A stretch of DNA of 64,000 nucleotides from Prochlorococcus sp. AG-402-O16 (GTDB taxonomy: Bacteria; Cyanobacteriota; Cyanobacteriia; PCC-6307; Cyanobiaceae), in assembly GCA_003216415.1 (NCBI GenBank), contig QCIY01000009.1:17645-81644 (forward strand). The letters are read 5' to 3'. Numbering within the stretch: position 1 is the stretch's first letter; every line of letters begins with the position of its first letter. The position numbers were made by a program, and so were the translations under genes. Under the pieces are notes generated by a model. The model was not told the DNA's origin. It saw nothing but the letters and a program-made list of their open reading frames with translations, and searched no databases. This document shows positions 11,112 to 19,411 of this stretch, piece after piece.

Positions 11112-11579
11112 TTAAGCAGTTCCGCAAAAAGTTACTTCAGGAAACTTTAATTTAGCTTCTTCCAATTTTTTTGTTTTACCCTCTTCTTGCCAATAATTTA
11201 TTACTTCTGTAGCTTTATTCAATATTTCAACTCTTTCGTTATCTGTAATCCAACCTTTGTTTTCTAGTTCACTTTTTAATTTTTCCCAAGCATCATCTCT
11301 TGGCCAGAAATAATAAGCAGTGAGAGGGCTTGGCCCTCCCCCTACTATCTGATCAACAGCTAAGGCAACATTATCAGGTAACCACAACACTTTAATGATA
11401 AACCTGCCTTCATCAGGTTTAGGGGTATACCCAGTAGGTACTCCATCTTCATCAATTGTGGCAGCTGCTAATACCGCTGTGGCACCCATCATTCCTGAAT
11501 TAGGAGAAGAATTTTTAGACTTTTGGTCATCACTATTTTTTTCTTTTGAATTTTGATTTAACTTATCAGATGAAGTCAT
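11112..11579 (-). CDS. ycf65: ribosomal protein PSRP-3 (Ycf65)
   Basis: This protein matches the plastid/cyanobacterial-specific 30S ribosomal protein PSRP-3, encoded as ycf65 in some algal plastids. The core spans about residues 60-155 and contains [18 protein letters not shown] (61-78), [15 protein letters not shown] and a conserved C-terminal segment [11 protein letters not shown]. The preceding 55-60 residues are a low-complexity Ser/Asn/Lys/Asp segment followed by an Ala-rich [12 protein letters not shown] stretch. Such an extension is not part of the core family. Internal Met30/31 could be alternative starts, but the ATG at 11579 keeps the longest frame. Confidence 0.88.
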   Translation of the reverse strand: MTSSDKLNQNSKEKNSDDQKSKNSSPNSGMMGATAVLAAATIDEDGVPTGYTPKPDEGRFIIKVLWLPDNVALAVDQIVGGGPSPLTAYYFWPRDDAWEKLKSELENKGWITDNERVEILNKATEVINYWQEEGKTKKLEEAKLKFPEVTFCGTA

Positions 11580-11685
11580 TCACTTTTTTATGTTTAATTA
11601 ACAATTTATCAGTTTATGGTCACATTTTGATTGATTTATTCAAAATTTCTTGATTTTAGTTATTGATACTTTCTAAACAGAATTT

Positions 11686-11844
11686 TTATCTATCATGCGA
11701 AACTTGATAAAAATCATAAATTGTAGCTTCTAATGAATCCCAAAGATCTTTAGGTATATCGTTTTCTTCTGCAAACATTCCAAGCTGACTAGCTAATCCT
11801 CTTGCTTGAGAGAGTTTCGAATCGTATGAATCTGACTTATTCAT
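11686..11844 (-). CDS. 52-residue conserved-looking small protein
   Basis: An ATG at 11844 opens a 52-residue frame in the gap between pepP and PSRP-3. It is acidic and helix-forming, with KLSQARGLASQLGMFAEEN (about 10-28), then DIPKDLWDSLEATIYDFYQ. It has regular hydrophobic spacing and no low-complexity bias, unlike random AT-rich frames, which argues that it is real. No domain is recognised. It lies 52 bases downstream of pepP on the same strand, so it may be the end of that transcript. It is too small for routine gene calling and its function is unknown. Confidence 0.7.
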   Translation of the reverse strand: MNKSDSYDSKLSQARGLASQLGMFAEENDIPKDLWDSLEATIYDFYQVSHDR

Positions 11845-11896
11845 TTTTGAACTTTAAACTTTATAAAATAAATCTATTAACTAGATAAGTCAAATT

Positions 11897-13222
11897 TTAA
11901 AACTCTAAATCAGAAATTTCTTTTAGTGCAGCAATACTCAAAACTTCTGGGGTTGTATCTTTGACCAGAACATCATCTTCTATTCTAATCCCAATGCCTT
12001 TCCATTTCTCGTCAATAAGAGGTTGTCCCTCAGGGACTGGGATCCTGTCGCTAATGTAAATGCCTGGTTCTACCGTAAGAATCATTCCATTCTGTAATGG
12101 GACTTCATAATCTCCCATTCTGTATGCTCCAACATCATGAACATCTAAGCCGAGCCAATGCCCAGTTCTATGCATGTAAAGATGTTTATATGATTGATTC
12201 TGAATTATCTCCTCGGTACTGCCATACAATAGTCCAATTTCTTTTAATCCTTCTATCAGAGTTTTTAAAGCAACATTATGCACTGAACTAGAATTTGATC
12301 CAGTTACGGCACTTTTAATTGCATTTTTCTGCGCACTCAATACAATTTCGTAAATAACTTTCTGCTCTTCAGAAAATTTTCCACCTATTGGGATGGTTCT
12401 TGTTATGTCTCCATTGTAGTAATCAATTAGTGAACAGCCAGCATCTACCAACAATAAATCTTCCTTCTTCAAAGGTGAGTTATTTGAAGTGTAATGCAAA
12501 ATACATGCATTATCTCCTGCAGCAACAATAGAGTTGTAGGCCGGTCCTCTCGCGCCTTTTTCTAAAAAAAATCCTTCTAGAAGACCCTGAACTTGCCTTT
12601 CATTTTTCTTTGCTGAGATAGATTCTCTTACTAGTTCATGAGCTTCTGCTGAAATTTGTATAGCCTCTCTCATTCTTTTAATTTCAAATTCACTTTTAAT
12701 TAATCTCATCTCATTCAAATAAATTTCTGGAGATTTTATAGAATTTGCACCTATTCCCAATCTTGAGCGGTTTTCAAGTTGTTGTGAAAATATCTCAAGT
12801 ACTACTTTCTCAATTAATGGATATTTACCAATTGAAAAAACAAGTTCTTCAGAACCATTTATATAAACTGGAAGTAAATCTCTTAGTTCTGTTATCGAGT
12901 GAGCCTTGTCAGCCTTAAACTCTTTTTCAGCGCCTTCTATACCCCATCTAAAGCCATGCCAGACTTCACTTATGACATCTTTTGGGGAAACAAACATAAT
13001 AAATCTCTCTCCCTTTGGCTTATGCGATAAGAAAAGAGCAATTGCATCCGGCTCATCGAAACCAGTTAAATACCAAAAATTACTATCTTGTCTAAAAGGA
13101 TATTCACAATCGGCATGATGCTTTACAAGATTAGCTCCCGGTATAATAGCAGCTTTCCCACCTAATTTATTTAGGAAAATTTCTCTTCTTTCTTCAAAAA
13201 CTTTATTGTTAGGTTTAAACAT
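11897..13222 (-). CDS. pepP: Xaa-Pro aminopeptidase (aminopeptidase P)
   Basis: This 441-residue dimetal peptidase removes an N-terminal residue that precedes proline. An N-terminal creatinase-like domain (about 1-170) contains DSNFWYLTGFDEPDA. The C-terminal pita-bread domain carries the metal ligands in order: Asp in LLLVDAGC, Asp in NGDITRTIP, His in HWLGLDVHDVG, Glu in TVEPGIYI and Glu in GIRIEDDVL. All five ligands are present, so activity is expected. It is divergent from the CNNM/CBS gene, separated by 74 bases. Confidence 0.95.
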   Translation of the reverse strand: MFKPNNKVFEERREIFLNKLGGKAAIIPGANLVKHHADCEYPFRQDSNFWYLTGFDEPDAIALFLSHKPKGERFIMFVSPKDVISEVWHGFRWGIEGAEKEFKADKAHSITELRDLLPVYINGSEELVFSIGKYPLIEKVVLEIFSQQLENRSRLGIGANSIKSPEIYLNEMRLIKSEFEIKRMREAIQISAEAHELVRESISAKKNERQVQGLLEGFFLEKGARGPAYNSIVAAGDNACILHYTSNNSPLKKEDLLLVDAGCSLIDYYNGDITRTIPIGGKFSEEQKVIYEIVLSAQKNAIKSAVTGSNSSSVHNVALKTLIEGLKEIGLLYGSTEEIIQNQSYKHLYMHRTGHWLGLDVHDVGAYRMGDYEVPLQNGMILTVEPGIYISDRIPVPEGQPLIDEKWKGIGIRIEDDVLVKDTTPEVLSIAALKEISDLEF

Positions 13223-13296
13223 AAATTGTGTATTGGCGTGTTTTAAAAAAAAATGGAAGAATGAATTTAAAAAGATTTAGTACTTAATCTACTTTA

Positions 13297-14280
13297 ATGG
13301 AACCAAGTGTTTACGGTTTAATTTTGCTCATAATTACCATTTTAATTGGATCAGCATGTTGTTCGGGAGTAGAAGCAGCTTTTTTAGCTGTAAATTCAAT
13401 TAGAATTTTAGAAATTGCCTCTAAACAAAAGCCAAAAAGTTCTGCGAATCAACTTTTAAAACTTAGAAAACATCTTGGAAGGACTCTAACTGTAATTACT
13501 ATTACTAATAATGGATTTAACATAATTGGAAGTCTTATTTTAGGTGTATACGGAGCATTGGTAATTAATAATAGTTATGGCTTAACCCTATTTTCTATAG
13601 CTTTTTATATACTAGTCGTTTTAGTTGGCGAAGTACTACCCAAAGCTCTTGGCACAAGATTTTCAGTTCAAATAGCATTATTATCCGTTCCCATATTGAG
13701 AATATTAAATACTTTAATGAGGCCATTCTTAGTATTAATAGAACAAATATTTCCAGTTATTACTGCAGAAAATGAAATTTCAACGGATGAAGAAGAAATT
13801 AGACAAATGGCAAAAATTGGGAGTCAGAAAGGTTTAATAGAAGCTGATGAGGCAGCAATGATATTTAAGGTTTTTCAATTAAATGATTTAAAAGCTAAAG
13901 ATTTAATGACCCCTAGGGTATCTGCCCCTTGTCTTGATGGGTCTTCAAATCTTGATACAATTTCAAATCTTATAATGTCTGACAGTTCTCCATGGTGGGT
14001 TATTTTGGGAGATAAAGTTGACAAAATACAAGGGGTCGTTAAGCGTGAAAAAATACTAGCAGAGTTAATTAATGGGAAAAATAAAAAATTATTATCAGAA
14101 ATTTGCGAGCCGGTAGACTACATTCCCGAAATGATTAAAGCCGATCAATTATTAACGAGATTTGACAAGAATCATAAAGGAGTGAAAGTAGTAGTAGATG
14201 AATTTGGGGGATTCGTGGGCATTATTGGTGCAGAAGCTGTGTTATCTGTATTAGCCGGTTGGTGGAAAAATAAATCATGA
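13297..14280 (+). CDS. CNNM/DUF21 membrane protein with CBS pair
   Basis: This 327-residue protein is of the CNNM/CorB type. It has an N-terminal membrane domain (DUF21) with about four hydrophobic segments within residues 5-150, including GSACCSGVEAAFLAV and TITNNGFNIIGSLILG. A Bateman module of two CBS motifs follows (about 195-320), entered by DLMTPRV. CBS pairs bind adenine nucleotides or Mg-ATP, and characterised CNNM proteins export Mg2+ or related cations. The C-terminal CorC/HlyC domain of many relatives is missing. It is the first gene of a four-gene run and its stop overlaps the start of the GTPase gene (ATGA). Transport substrate is inferred from the family only. Confidence 0.88.
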   Translation: MEPSVYGLILLIITILIGSACCSGVEAAFLAVNSIRILEIASKQKPKSSANQLLKLRKHLGRTLTVITITNNGFNIIGSLILGVYGALVINNSYGLTLFSIAFYILVVLVGEVLPKALGTRFSVQIALLSVPILRILNTLMRPFLVLIEQIFPVITAENEISTDEEEIRQMAKIGSQKGLIEADEAAMIFKVFQLNDLKAKDLMTPRVSAPCLDGSSNLDTISNLIMSDSSPWWVILGDKVDKIQGVVKREKILAELINGKNKKLLSEICEPVDYIPEMIKADQLLTRFDKNHKGVKVVVDEFGGFVGIIGAEAVLSVLAGWWKNKS

Positions 14281-15518
14281 AACAAATGAAAATTAATAAA
14301 AATTATTTTCTTTTAAAAAATTGGTGGGAGAATATTGATCTTACCAACTATGAAAAAAGTTTTTTTAATAGAGAAATAATTTCTTTTAATCAACAACTTC
14401 TTAGACTCAAAGAAAAAACAATAAGAATTGGAGCATATGGTAAATCAGGCGTAGGAAAATCATCTGTTTTAAATTCTTTATTAAAAAAAGATATATTCAA
14501 AACTGGTATTATCAATGGGACCACAAGAAAAATACAATCGGAAGCTTGGACTCTTAAAGATCAAACACTCAATAGTTTAGAGTTGTTAGATTCTCCAGGA
14601 TTTGATTTCTGCGATATTAAATTCCCCGACAAAATTTACTCTTTTATAAATCATTCAGATCTTGTTTTATTTATAGTTTCGGGAGATTTAAATAGAAATG
14701 AGTTAAACGAAATACGCTCTTTTATAAAAGATGGAAAAAAAATTATTGTAATTTTAAACAAAATCGATCTATTTAATAAAAATGAATTAAAAGAAATCAT
14801 TGAAAATATAAAGTTTAAGCTCCCAGAAGATTTAAATATTCCAATAATTATTAATCATGAAAACAATCTTAAAAATTACATAACAAAAACAATAAATCAA
14901 TATGGTGAGATATTGTTAACGCTAAATTCTATTCAATTAGCTGACAAATTGTTTCTGCGAATAAAAGAGCAAAGATTGAAAAGAAGGCAGAAATTAGCTC
15001 AGTCAACTATTGGTAAATTTTCGACTATAAAGGCATCAGCAGTAGCTCTTAATCCTTTTATTTTATTTGATGTTGCTGGTAGTTTCGCGCTAGATACTGC
15101 ATTGATTAGTGAGTTAAGTAAGATTTACGGCTTAAAGTTGAAAGGTGAATCTACAAGAAAAATATTTAAAAATATATCCATTAATAATTTATTTTTAGGA
15201 GTCACTCAAGTCGGCGTCAATTCATCTTTCAACCTTATTAAAAAAATAATTCTATTAACAGCACCTTTTACTAACGGGATTTCATTATTACCCTATGGAC
15301 CCATAGCGATTATTCAAGCAGCAATCGCAGTGCGTTCCACAAAAATCCTGGGAAAATTAGCAGCAAAAGAGATATTTATAAGAAGCAAAGCTTCTTATAT
15401 AGAACCCGCTGTTATTATCCAAAATATGACTTTTCATGACCCAGAGATTTTTAACCACATAAATATTTATTTTTCAAATAGAAATTTAAATAATAATTTT
15501 GTTAGCATTCTGCCTTAA
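14277..15518 (+). CDS. dynamin-like/Era-like GTPase with DUF697-type C-terminus
   Basis: This 413-residue protein has an N-terminal TRAFAC-class GTPase domain. G1 is GKSGVGKS at 55-62, a TTRK switch I lies near 82-85, G3 is DSPG at 105-108 and G4 is NKID at 161-164. The second half is hydrophobic and Ala/Ile-rich, with segments AVALNPFILFDVAGSFALD and PYGPIAIIQAAIAV, which resembles the DUF697/YcjF region that attaches such GTPases to membranes. It overlaps the CNNM gene by four bases and precedes nadD by seven. A membrane-remodelling or transporter-linked role is plausible from this layout but not shown. Confidence 0.82.
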   Translation: MKQMKINKNYFLLKNWWENIDLTNYEKSFFNREIISFNQQLLRLKEKTIRIGAYGKSGVGKSSVLNSLLKKDIFKTGIINGTTRKIQSEAWTLKDQTLNSLELLDSPGFDFCDIKFPDKIYSFINHSDLVLFIVSGDLNRNELNEIRSFIKDGKKIIVILNKIDLFNKNELKEIIENIKFKLPEDLNIPIIINHENNLKNYITKTINQYGEILLTLNSIQLADKLFLRIKEQRLKRRQKLAQSTIGKFSTIKASAVALNPFILFDVAGSFALDTALISELSKIYGLKLKGESTRKIFKNISINNLFLGVTQVGVNSSFNLIKKIILLTAPFTNGISLLPYGPIAIIQAAIAVRSTKILGKLAAKEIFIRSKASYIEPAVIIQNMTFHDPEIFNHINIYFSNRNLNNNFVSILP

Positions 15519-15525
15519 AACTTAA

Positions 15526-16104
15526 ATGGGAAAAAGCATTGCATTATTTGGTACTAGTGCAGATCCACCTACCATTGGGCATAAAAAAATACTTGAAGAA
15601 TTATCCAAAATATATACTTTGACTATTAGTTATGTGAGCAACAACCCCAACAAAAATCACAAAGAGGATATCTCAATTCGCAGCCATTTATTAAAAACGC
15701 TTATTGAGGATTTAGATAATCCTAAAATTTTATTTAATCAAAGTATTAGTAGCCAATGGGCAATAGAGTCAATTAAAAAATGTAAAAGAATTTATGAATT
15801 TAATAATTTAGATTTTGTTATTGGGAGTGATTTAATTAAAGATATTTTCTACTGGAAAAATTTCGATAAAATTACTGATGTTGCTAGTTTTTTAGTAATT
15901 TTAAGAAAAGGATATCCAGTTGAACCAAATACTCTTAAAATGTTAGAAACTTATAAAGTGAACTTTAAGATTTCGACCATAAAAATCCCAAACATTTCAA
16001 GTTCTAAGTTCAGATCAAATTTTAATTATTCTAATTTACCAACTTCATTAATAGATATTGTTAAAAAGAATAATTTATATGAATCCACTAAATTAGTTGA
16101 ATGA
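15526..16104 (+). CDS. nadD: nicotinate-nucleotide adenylyltransferase
   Basis: This 192-residue enzyme transfers AMP from ATP to nicotinate mononucleotide, making deamido-NAD. The nucleotidyltransferase signature is visible as ALFGTSADPPTIGHKK (about 6-21), where the usual first His of HxGH is Thr (TIGH), as in several NadD proteins. The second signature is the ISSSKFR near residues 160-166. It lies between the GTPase gene and nadE, overlapping nadE by four bases, so the last two steps of NAD synthesis are coupled at translation. Confidence 0.93.
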   Translation: MGKSIALFGTSADPPTIGHKKILEELSKIYTLTISYVSNNPNKNHKEDISIRSHLLKTLIEDLDNPKILFNQSISSQWAIESIKKCKRIYEFNNLDFVIGSDLIKDIFYWKNFDKITDVASFLVILRKGYPVEPNTLKMLETYKVNFKISTIKIPNISSSKFRSNFNYSNLPTSLIDIVKKNNLYESTKLVE

Positions 16105-17798
16105 AGTTTTTACTTGCTCAAATTAATCCAGTTGTTGGTGATTTAGAGGGTAATGCAAAAAAAATACTTTATACTGCTTCGAAAGCTAGCTCAATTTCTG
16201 CTGATTTAGTTCTTACTCCAGAATTATCATTATGGGGATATCCAGCAAATGACCTACTTCTAAAAAAAAATTTACTCAAAAATCAATCTCATATTCTTGA
16301 CCAATTAGCTTTAGATATAAATAAAAAATATGGAAACTTAAGTATGACAGTAGGTATAGCTGAGATAATAAATGATTCTTTTTTCCCAAATCTTTATAAT
16401 TCTATTGCATTGCTTGAGCGCGGTGAATGGAAAATAATTGCTCGTAAAATTATTCTTCCCACCTATGAAGTTTTTGATGAGAAAAGATACTTTAGATCAG
16501 AAGAAAAAGTTTCCGTATTAACAAAAGAAATTAATAATAAAACTTGGCGACTTGGCTTTACTATATGTGAGGATTTATGGGTAAACAAAAATATAGAAGG
16601 TAGAGGAATTCATAAAAAGAATCCTATTTTTGATTTAAAGAAAAAAAATGTTGATATCTTAGTAAATTTATCGGCCTCCCCATATACCTTTAAAAAGTTA
16701 GAACTAAGATCTAAAGTGTCCAGTTTTGCTGCTCAATATCTTCAAGTACCGCTGATATATGTAAACCAGATTGGAGCAAATGATAATTTAATTTTTGATG
16801 GAAATAGTTTTATTCTTGATAAGAATGGATCAAAAATTAAGCAATTAAAATCTTTTTCAGAAGACCTTTCCAGTTGGAACATTAATCAAACAAAACCTCC
16901 AAAAAATATATTTGAAAAGCCTGAGATGTCATCAATTTTTGATGCATTAGTCCTTGGTGTTAGGGATTATGCTCAAAAATGCGGTTTTAAAACAGCTTTA
17001 ATTGGACTAAGTGGTGGCATTGATTCGGCACTAGTTTCAGCAATTGCGGCAGCTGCTCTTGGCAGCAATAATATATATTGCGTCTCCATGCCCTCTAAGT
17101 GGAGCTCATCTCATTCAAAGAGTGATGCGAAAGATTTAGCGAAAAGATTAAAAATAAATTTCAATAGTATTCCAATTGAAAAATTGATGAGCACTTTTGA
17201 AGAATCTTTTATAAAAAACATATCTTTCGAGATGGCTGAAATAACAAATCAAAATATTCAGTCAAGGATCAGAGGAACGCTTCTGATGGCTTTAGCAAAT
17301 CAGGAAAAGCATTTATTACTTTCAACAGGAAATAAATCAGAGCTAGCTGTAGGATATTGCACACTTTACGGAGATATGAATGGGGGATTATCGGTAATTG
17401 GGGATTTATATAAAACAAATGTTTTTAAATTATGCAATTGGCTTGATAGTGAAGATTCAATTAATCATAGAAAATCATATATGTTAGATACTAATTTAAA
17501 TATAATTGGAGAAAATATACGTACGAAAGCTCCAAGTGCCGAATTAGGTCCTGATCAATTAGATACTGATTCTCTCCCACCTTATTCAATTTTAGATAAT
17601 ATTCTTAAAGGAATTATTGAAGAGAAAAAAGATTTACAACAACTAGAAGAAGATGGTTATAAAAAAGAATTAATTTTAAAAATAATCTCACTTATAAAAA
17701 AAGCGGAATTCAAAAGAAAGCAGGCTCCCCCTATTCTTAAACTAAGTAGTCAATCATTAGGAAGTGACTGGAGAGTTCCAATTGCTATATCTTATTAA
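16101..17798 (+). CDS. nadE: glutamine-dependent NAD+ synthetase
   Basis: This 565-residue two-domain enzyme amidates deamido-NAD using glutamine and ATP. The N-terminal nitrilase-type glutaminase (about 1-270) has the Glu-Lys-Cys triad in LTPELSLWG, RKIILPTYE and FTICEDLWV. The C-terminal synthetase opens with the PP-loop SGGIDSALVSA near residue 303 and later shows STGNKSELAVGYCTLYGD. It completes the pathway step after NadD, encoded immediately upstream. Its TAA shares bases with the stop of the convergent DUF3326 gene (TTAA at 17795-17798). Confidence 0.96.
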   Translation: MKFLLAQINPVVGDLEGNAKKILYTASKASSISADLVLTPELSLWGYPANDLLLKKNLLKNQSHILDQLALDINKKYGNLSMTVGIAEIINDSFFPNLYNSIALLERGEWKIIARKIILPTYEVFDEKRYFRSEEKVSVLTKEINNKTWRLGFTICEDLWVNKNIEGRGIHKKNPIFDLKKKNVDILVNLSASPYTFKKLELRSKVSSFAAQYLQVPLIYVNQIGANDNLIFDGNSFILDKNGSKIKQLKSFSEDLSSWNINQTKPPKNIFEKPEMSSIFDALVLGVRDYAQKCGFKTALIGLSGGIDSALVSAIAAAALGSNNIYCVSMPSKWSSSHSKSDAKDLAKRLKINFNSIPIEKLMSTFEESFIKNISFEMAEITNQNIQSRIRGTLLMALANQEKHLLLSTGNKSELAVGYCTLYGDMNGGLSVIGDLYKTNVFKLCNWLDSEDSINHRKSYMLDTNLNIIGENIRTKAPSAELGPDQLDTDSLPPYSILDNILKGIIEEKKDLQQLEEDGYKKELILKIISLIKKAEFKRKQAPPILKLSSQSLGSDWRVPIAISY

Positions 17799-18853
17799 TC
17801 TTCATAAGAACACTGTTGGATTTTTTTCAAAGGCCGTTTGATGGAATCAAGGTTAATACCTTTTTTGATAGCAAGAATTATGCCTGCAGCTTCTAAATAA
17901 TTATCCACTTCAAAAAGATTGGGATAATCATAAAACTCATTTGTCACTTTTAATGTATTTTGATTTTTTACAGAGATAATATTTAAACCTTTTTCAATCC
18001 CTGCTAGTACTGCTTCTCCACCTAGTGCCCCATTAGGAACAACAATAGATTCAATCTGATCAGGGTGTAGTGAGATTAGATCATGTTTAGCAGGCAATTC
18101 AACAATGTCAGGTGCATTGCTTAAACCAATCAGTACTGATGGTAAAAAGGTGTATCCTATTTCTTCTGCAGCCGCACGAGGATCTAATTTTTCATTCAAT
18201 TCAATTGGATTTAAAGCTGGTGCGTGAGCACATGGAACTTTTAAGAATTTGCTTATTAAATGACTGATAACTGCTTCGACTCCAGAAATAGGATCAACCC
18301 CTTTTCCCTCTCGATAAATATTTGTTTCTGAAGAATCTGAATCATCTGGAAATTTTGCCACAATTGCTATTGCCGTAACTCCTTTTTCTATTAAACATTT
18401 TCCAGCATCAATTAGAGTATCAGGATTTTCAATTGTGCCACTACTCATTTTTGACGAATCAGAATCAATAACTATGTTTAATGGCTTTTTTGTAACCACA
18501 TAAGAATGAACATTTATTCCTAAAGTAGAGACACATGCATCAGCAACTTGCAAATGTCTTACTAATATTTCACTTTCGATGGCTGAATCAAAAATTATAC
18601 CAATTCTCTGTTGCTTTACGCTTTTTAAAGCGATTTCTCCCTTAGCAAGTCGGTCTAAACTATAACCCTCAACATAATAAATATTTTTATCTTTTTCAGA
18701 AAGAGTACCACCATTCATAACATTTGGATGAGTAATTAAACATCCACTTGCCGATGCTAATAATTTAGCGGTAGGAAGTGCATCCCCAGCAAAACCTCCT
18801 ACTTCACAACCAATACCAGTTGGAACAATGAATATTGTAGGTGAATTTTCCAT
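17795..18853 (-). CDS. DUF3326 domain protein
   Basis: This 352-residue protein matches the DUF3326 family found mainly in cyanobacteria and plants. Characteristic parts are FIVPTGIGCEVGGFAGDALP near the N-terminus, LITHPNVMNGG (about 39-49), PCAHAPALNP and GALGGEAVLAG. The repeated Gly-rich turns and Asp/His motifs suggest an alpha/beta enzyme, but I know of no assigned reaction. It is the last gene of the series ATP synthase, ferredoxin, 63-residue protein, DUF3326, and lies 27 bases after the 63-residue gene. A link to the neighbouring ferredoxin is possible but speculative. Confidence 0.85.
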   Translation of the reverse strand: MENSPTIFIVPTGIGCEVGGFAGDALPTAKLLASASGCLITHPNVMNGGTLSEKDKNIYYVEGYSLDRLAKGEIALKSVKQQRIGIIFDSAIESEILVRHLQVADACVSTLGINVHSYVVTKKPLNIVIDSDSSKMSSGTIENPDTLIDAGKCLIEKGVTAIAIVAKFPDDSDSSETNIYREGKGVDPISGVEAVISHLISKFLKVPCAHAPALNPIELNEKLDPRAAAEEIGYTFLPSVLIGLSNAPDIVELPAKHDLISLHPDQIESIVVPNGALGGEAVLAGIEKGLNIISVKNQNTLKVTNEFYDYPNLFEVDNYLEAAGIILAIKKGINLDSIKRPLKKIQQCSYED

Positions 18854-18880
18854 TAATAAAAATATTTCAATTTATATTTT

Positions 18881-19072
18881 TTAATTAGCTAAGACAACTT
18901 TAATTTTAAGTTTTTTTGTTCCAAAAGAGTCAATAGAATTTTGAATATCAACAATTGACCATCGAATTACATCACCTTTTTTTTCTAAATTTGCAATGAT
19001 AAATTCCCTTAAATTTTTTAATTTTATTGAAACTGGCCAATCTAAATAAAAATCAACTGAACTTAATTTCAT
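18881..19072 (-). CDS. 63-residue conserved hypothetical protein
   Basis: This small protein has a compact alpha/beta pattern: a strand containing DFYLDWPVS, a helix with LREFIIANLEKKG, and a second strand pair WSIVDIQNSID and KLKIKVVLAN. I do not recognise a named domain. It overlaps the ferredoxin stop by four bases (ATGA), so it is almost certainly translated with the ferredoxin. The translational coupling makes it a candidate partner or assembly factor for that ferredoxin, which is inference from position only. Confidence 0.75.
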   Translation of the reverse strand: MKLSSVDFYLDWPVSIKLKNLREFIIANLEKKGDVIRWSIVDIQNSIDSFGTKKLKIKVVLAN

Positions 19073-19395
19073 TTTTGATATTTACCAAATTGATCATTAT
19101 ATAAATCATCTTCGACTTCTTTACCAATAACAATATTCAAGTCTGACTTAGGATATGCCACACACAAAAGTGCAAAGCCCTTTTCCCTTAAATCATCATT
19201 TAATCCCATAGCATCTTCTTGATCTACAGATCCTTCCAATATCATGGATGCACAATCTGTACAAACTCCTGAACAACAACTACTTGGTAAATCTATTCCA
19301 TTCATTTTTGCCGCTGAAATAATATCTTGATCTTCAGAACATAAAAAACTAAAAGTCTTTTGCTCAAATTGAACTTTTATATTGTATTCAGGCAT
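19069..19395 (-). CDS. plant-type [2Fe-2S] ferredoxin
   Basis: This 108-residue ferredoxin carries the ligand pattern C40-x4-C45-x2-C48 ... C78, with SCCSGVCTDC and LLCVAYP in the usual places. An extra Cys41 directly follows the first ligand. It is not PetF itself: the usual photosynthetic-ferredoxin core sequences are diverged and the protein has an extended C-terminal tail (about residues 84-108). It starts 16 bases after atpG, and no terminator lies in that gap, so it is probably part of the ATP synthase transcript. The electron partner is unknown. Confidence 0.88.
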   Translation of the reverse strand: MPEYNIKVQFEQKTFSFLCSEDQDIISAAKMNGIDLPSSCCSGVCTDCASMILEGSVDQEDAMGLNDDLREKGFALLCVAYPKSDLNIVIGKEVEDDLYNDQFGKYQK

Positions 19396-19411
19396 ATCCT
19401 AAATCTTATTG

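Noticed and set aside
13297..17798. Possible phage-defence reading of the dynamin-like GTPase locus
   Set aside because: Neighbours are housekeeping NAD genes and a CNNM protein, base composition matches the surroundings and no mobile-element signs are present.
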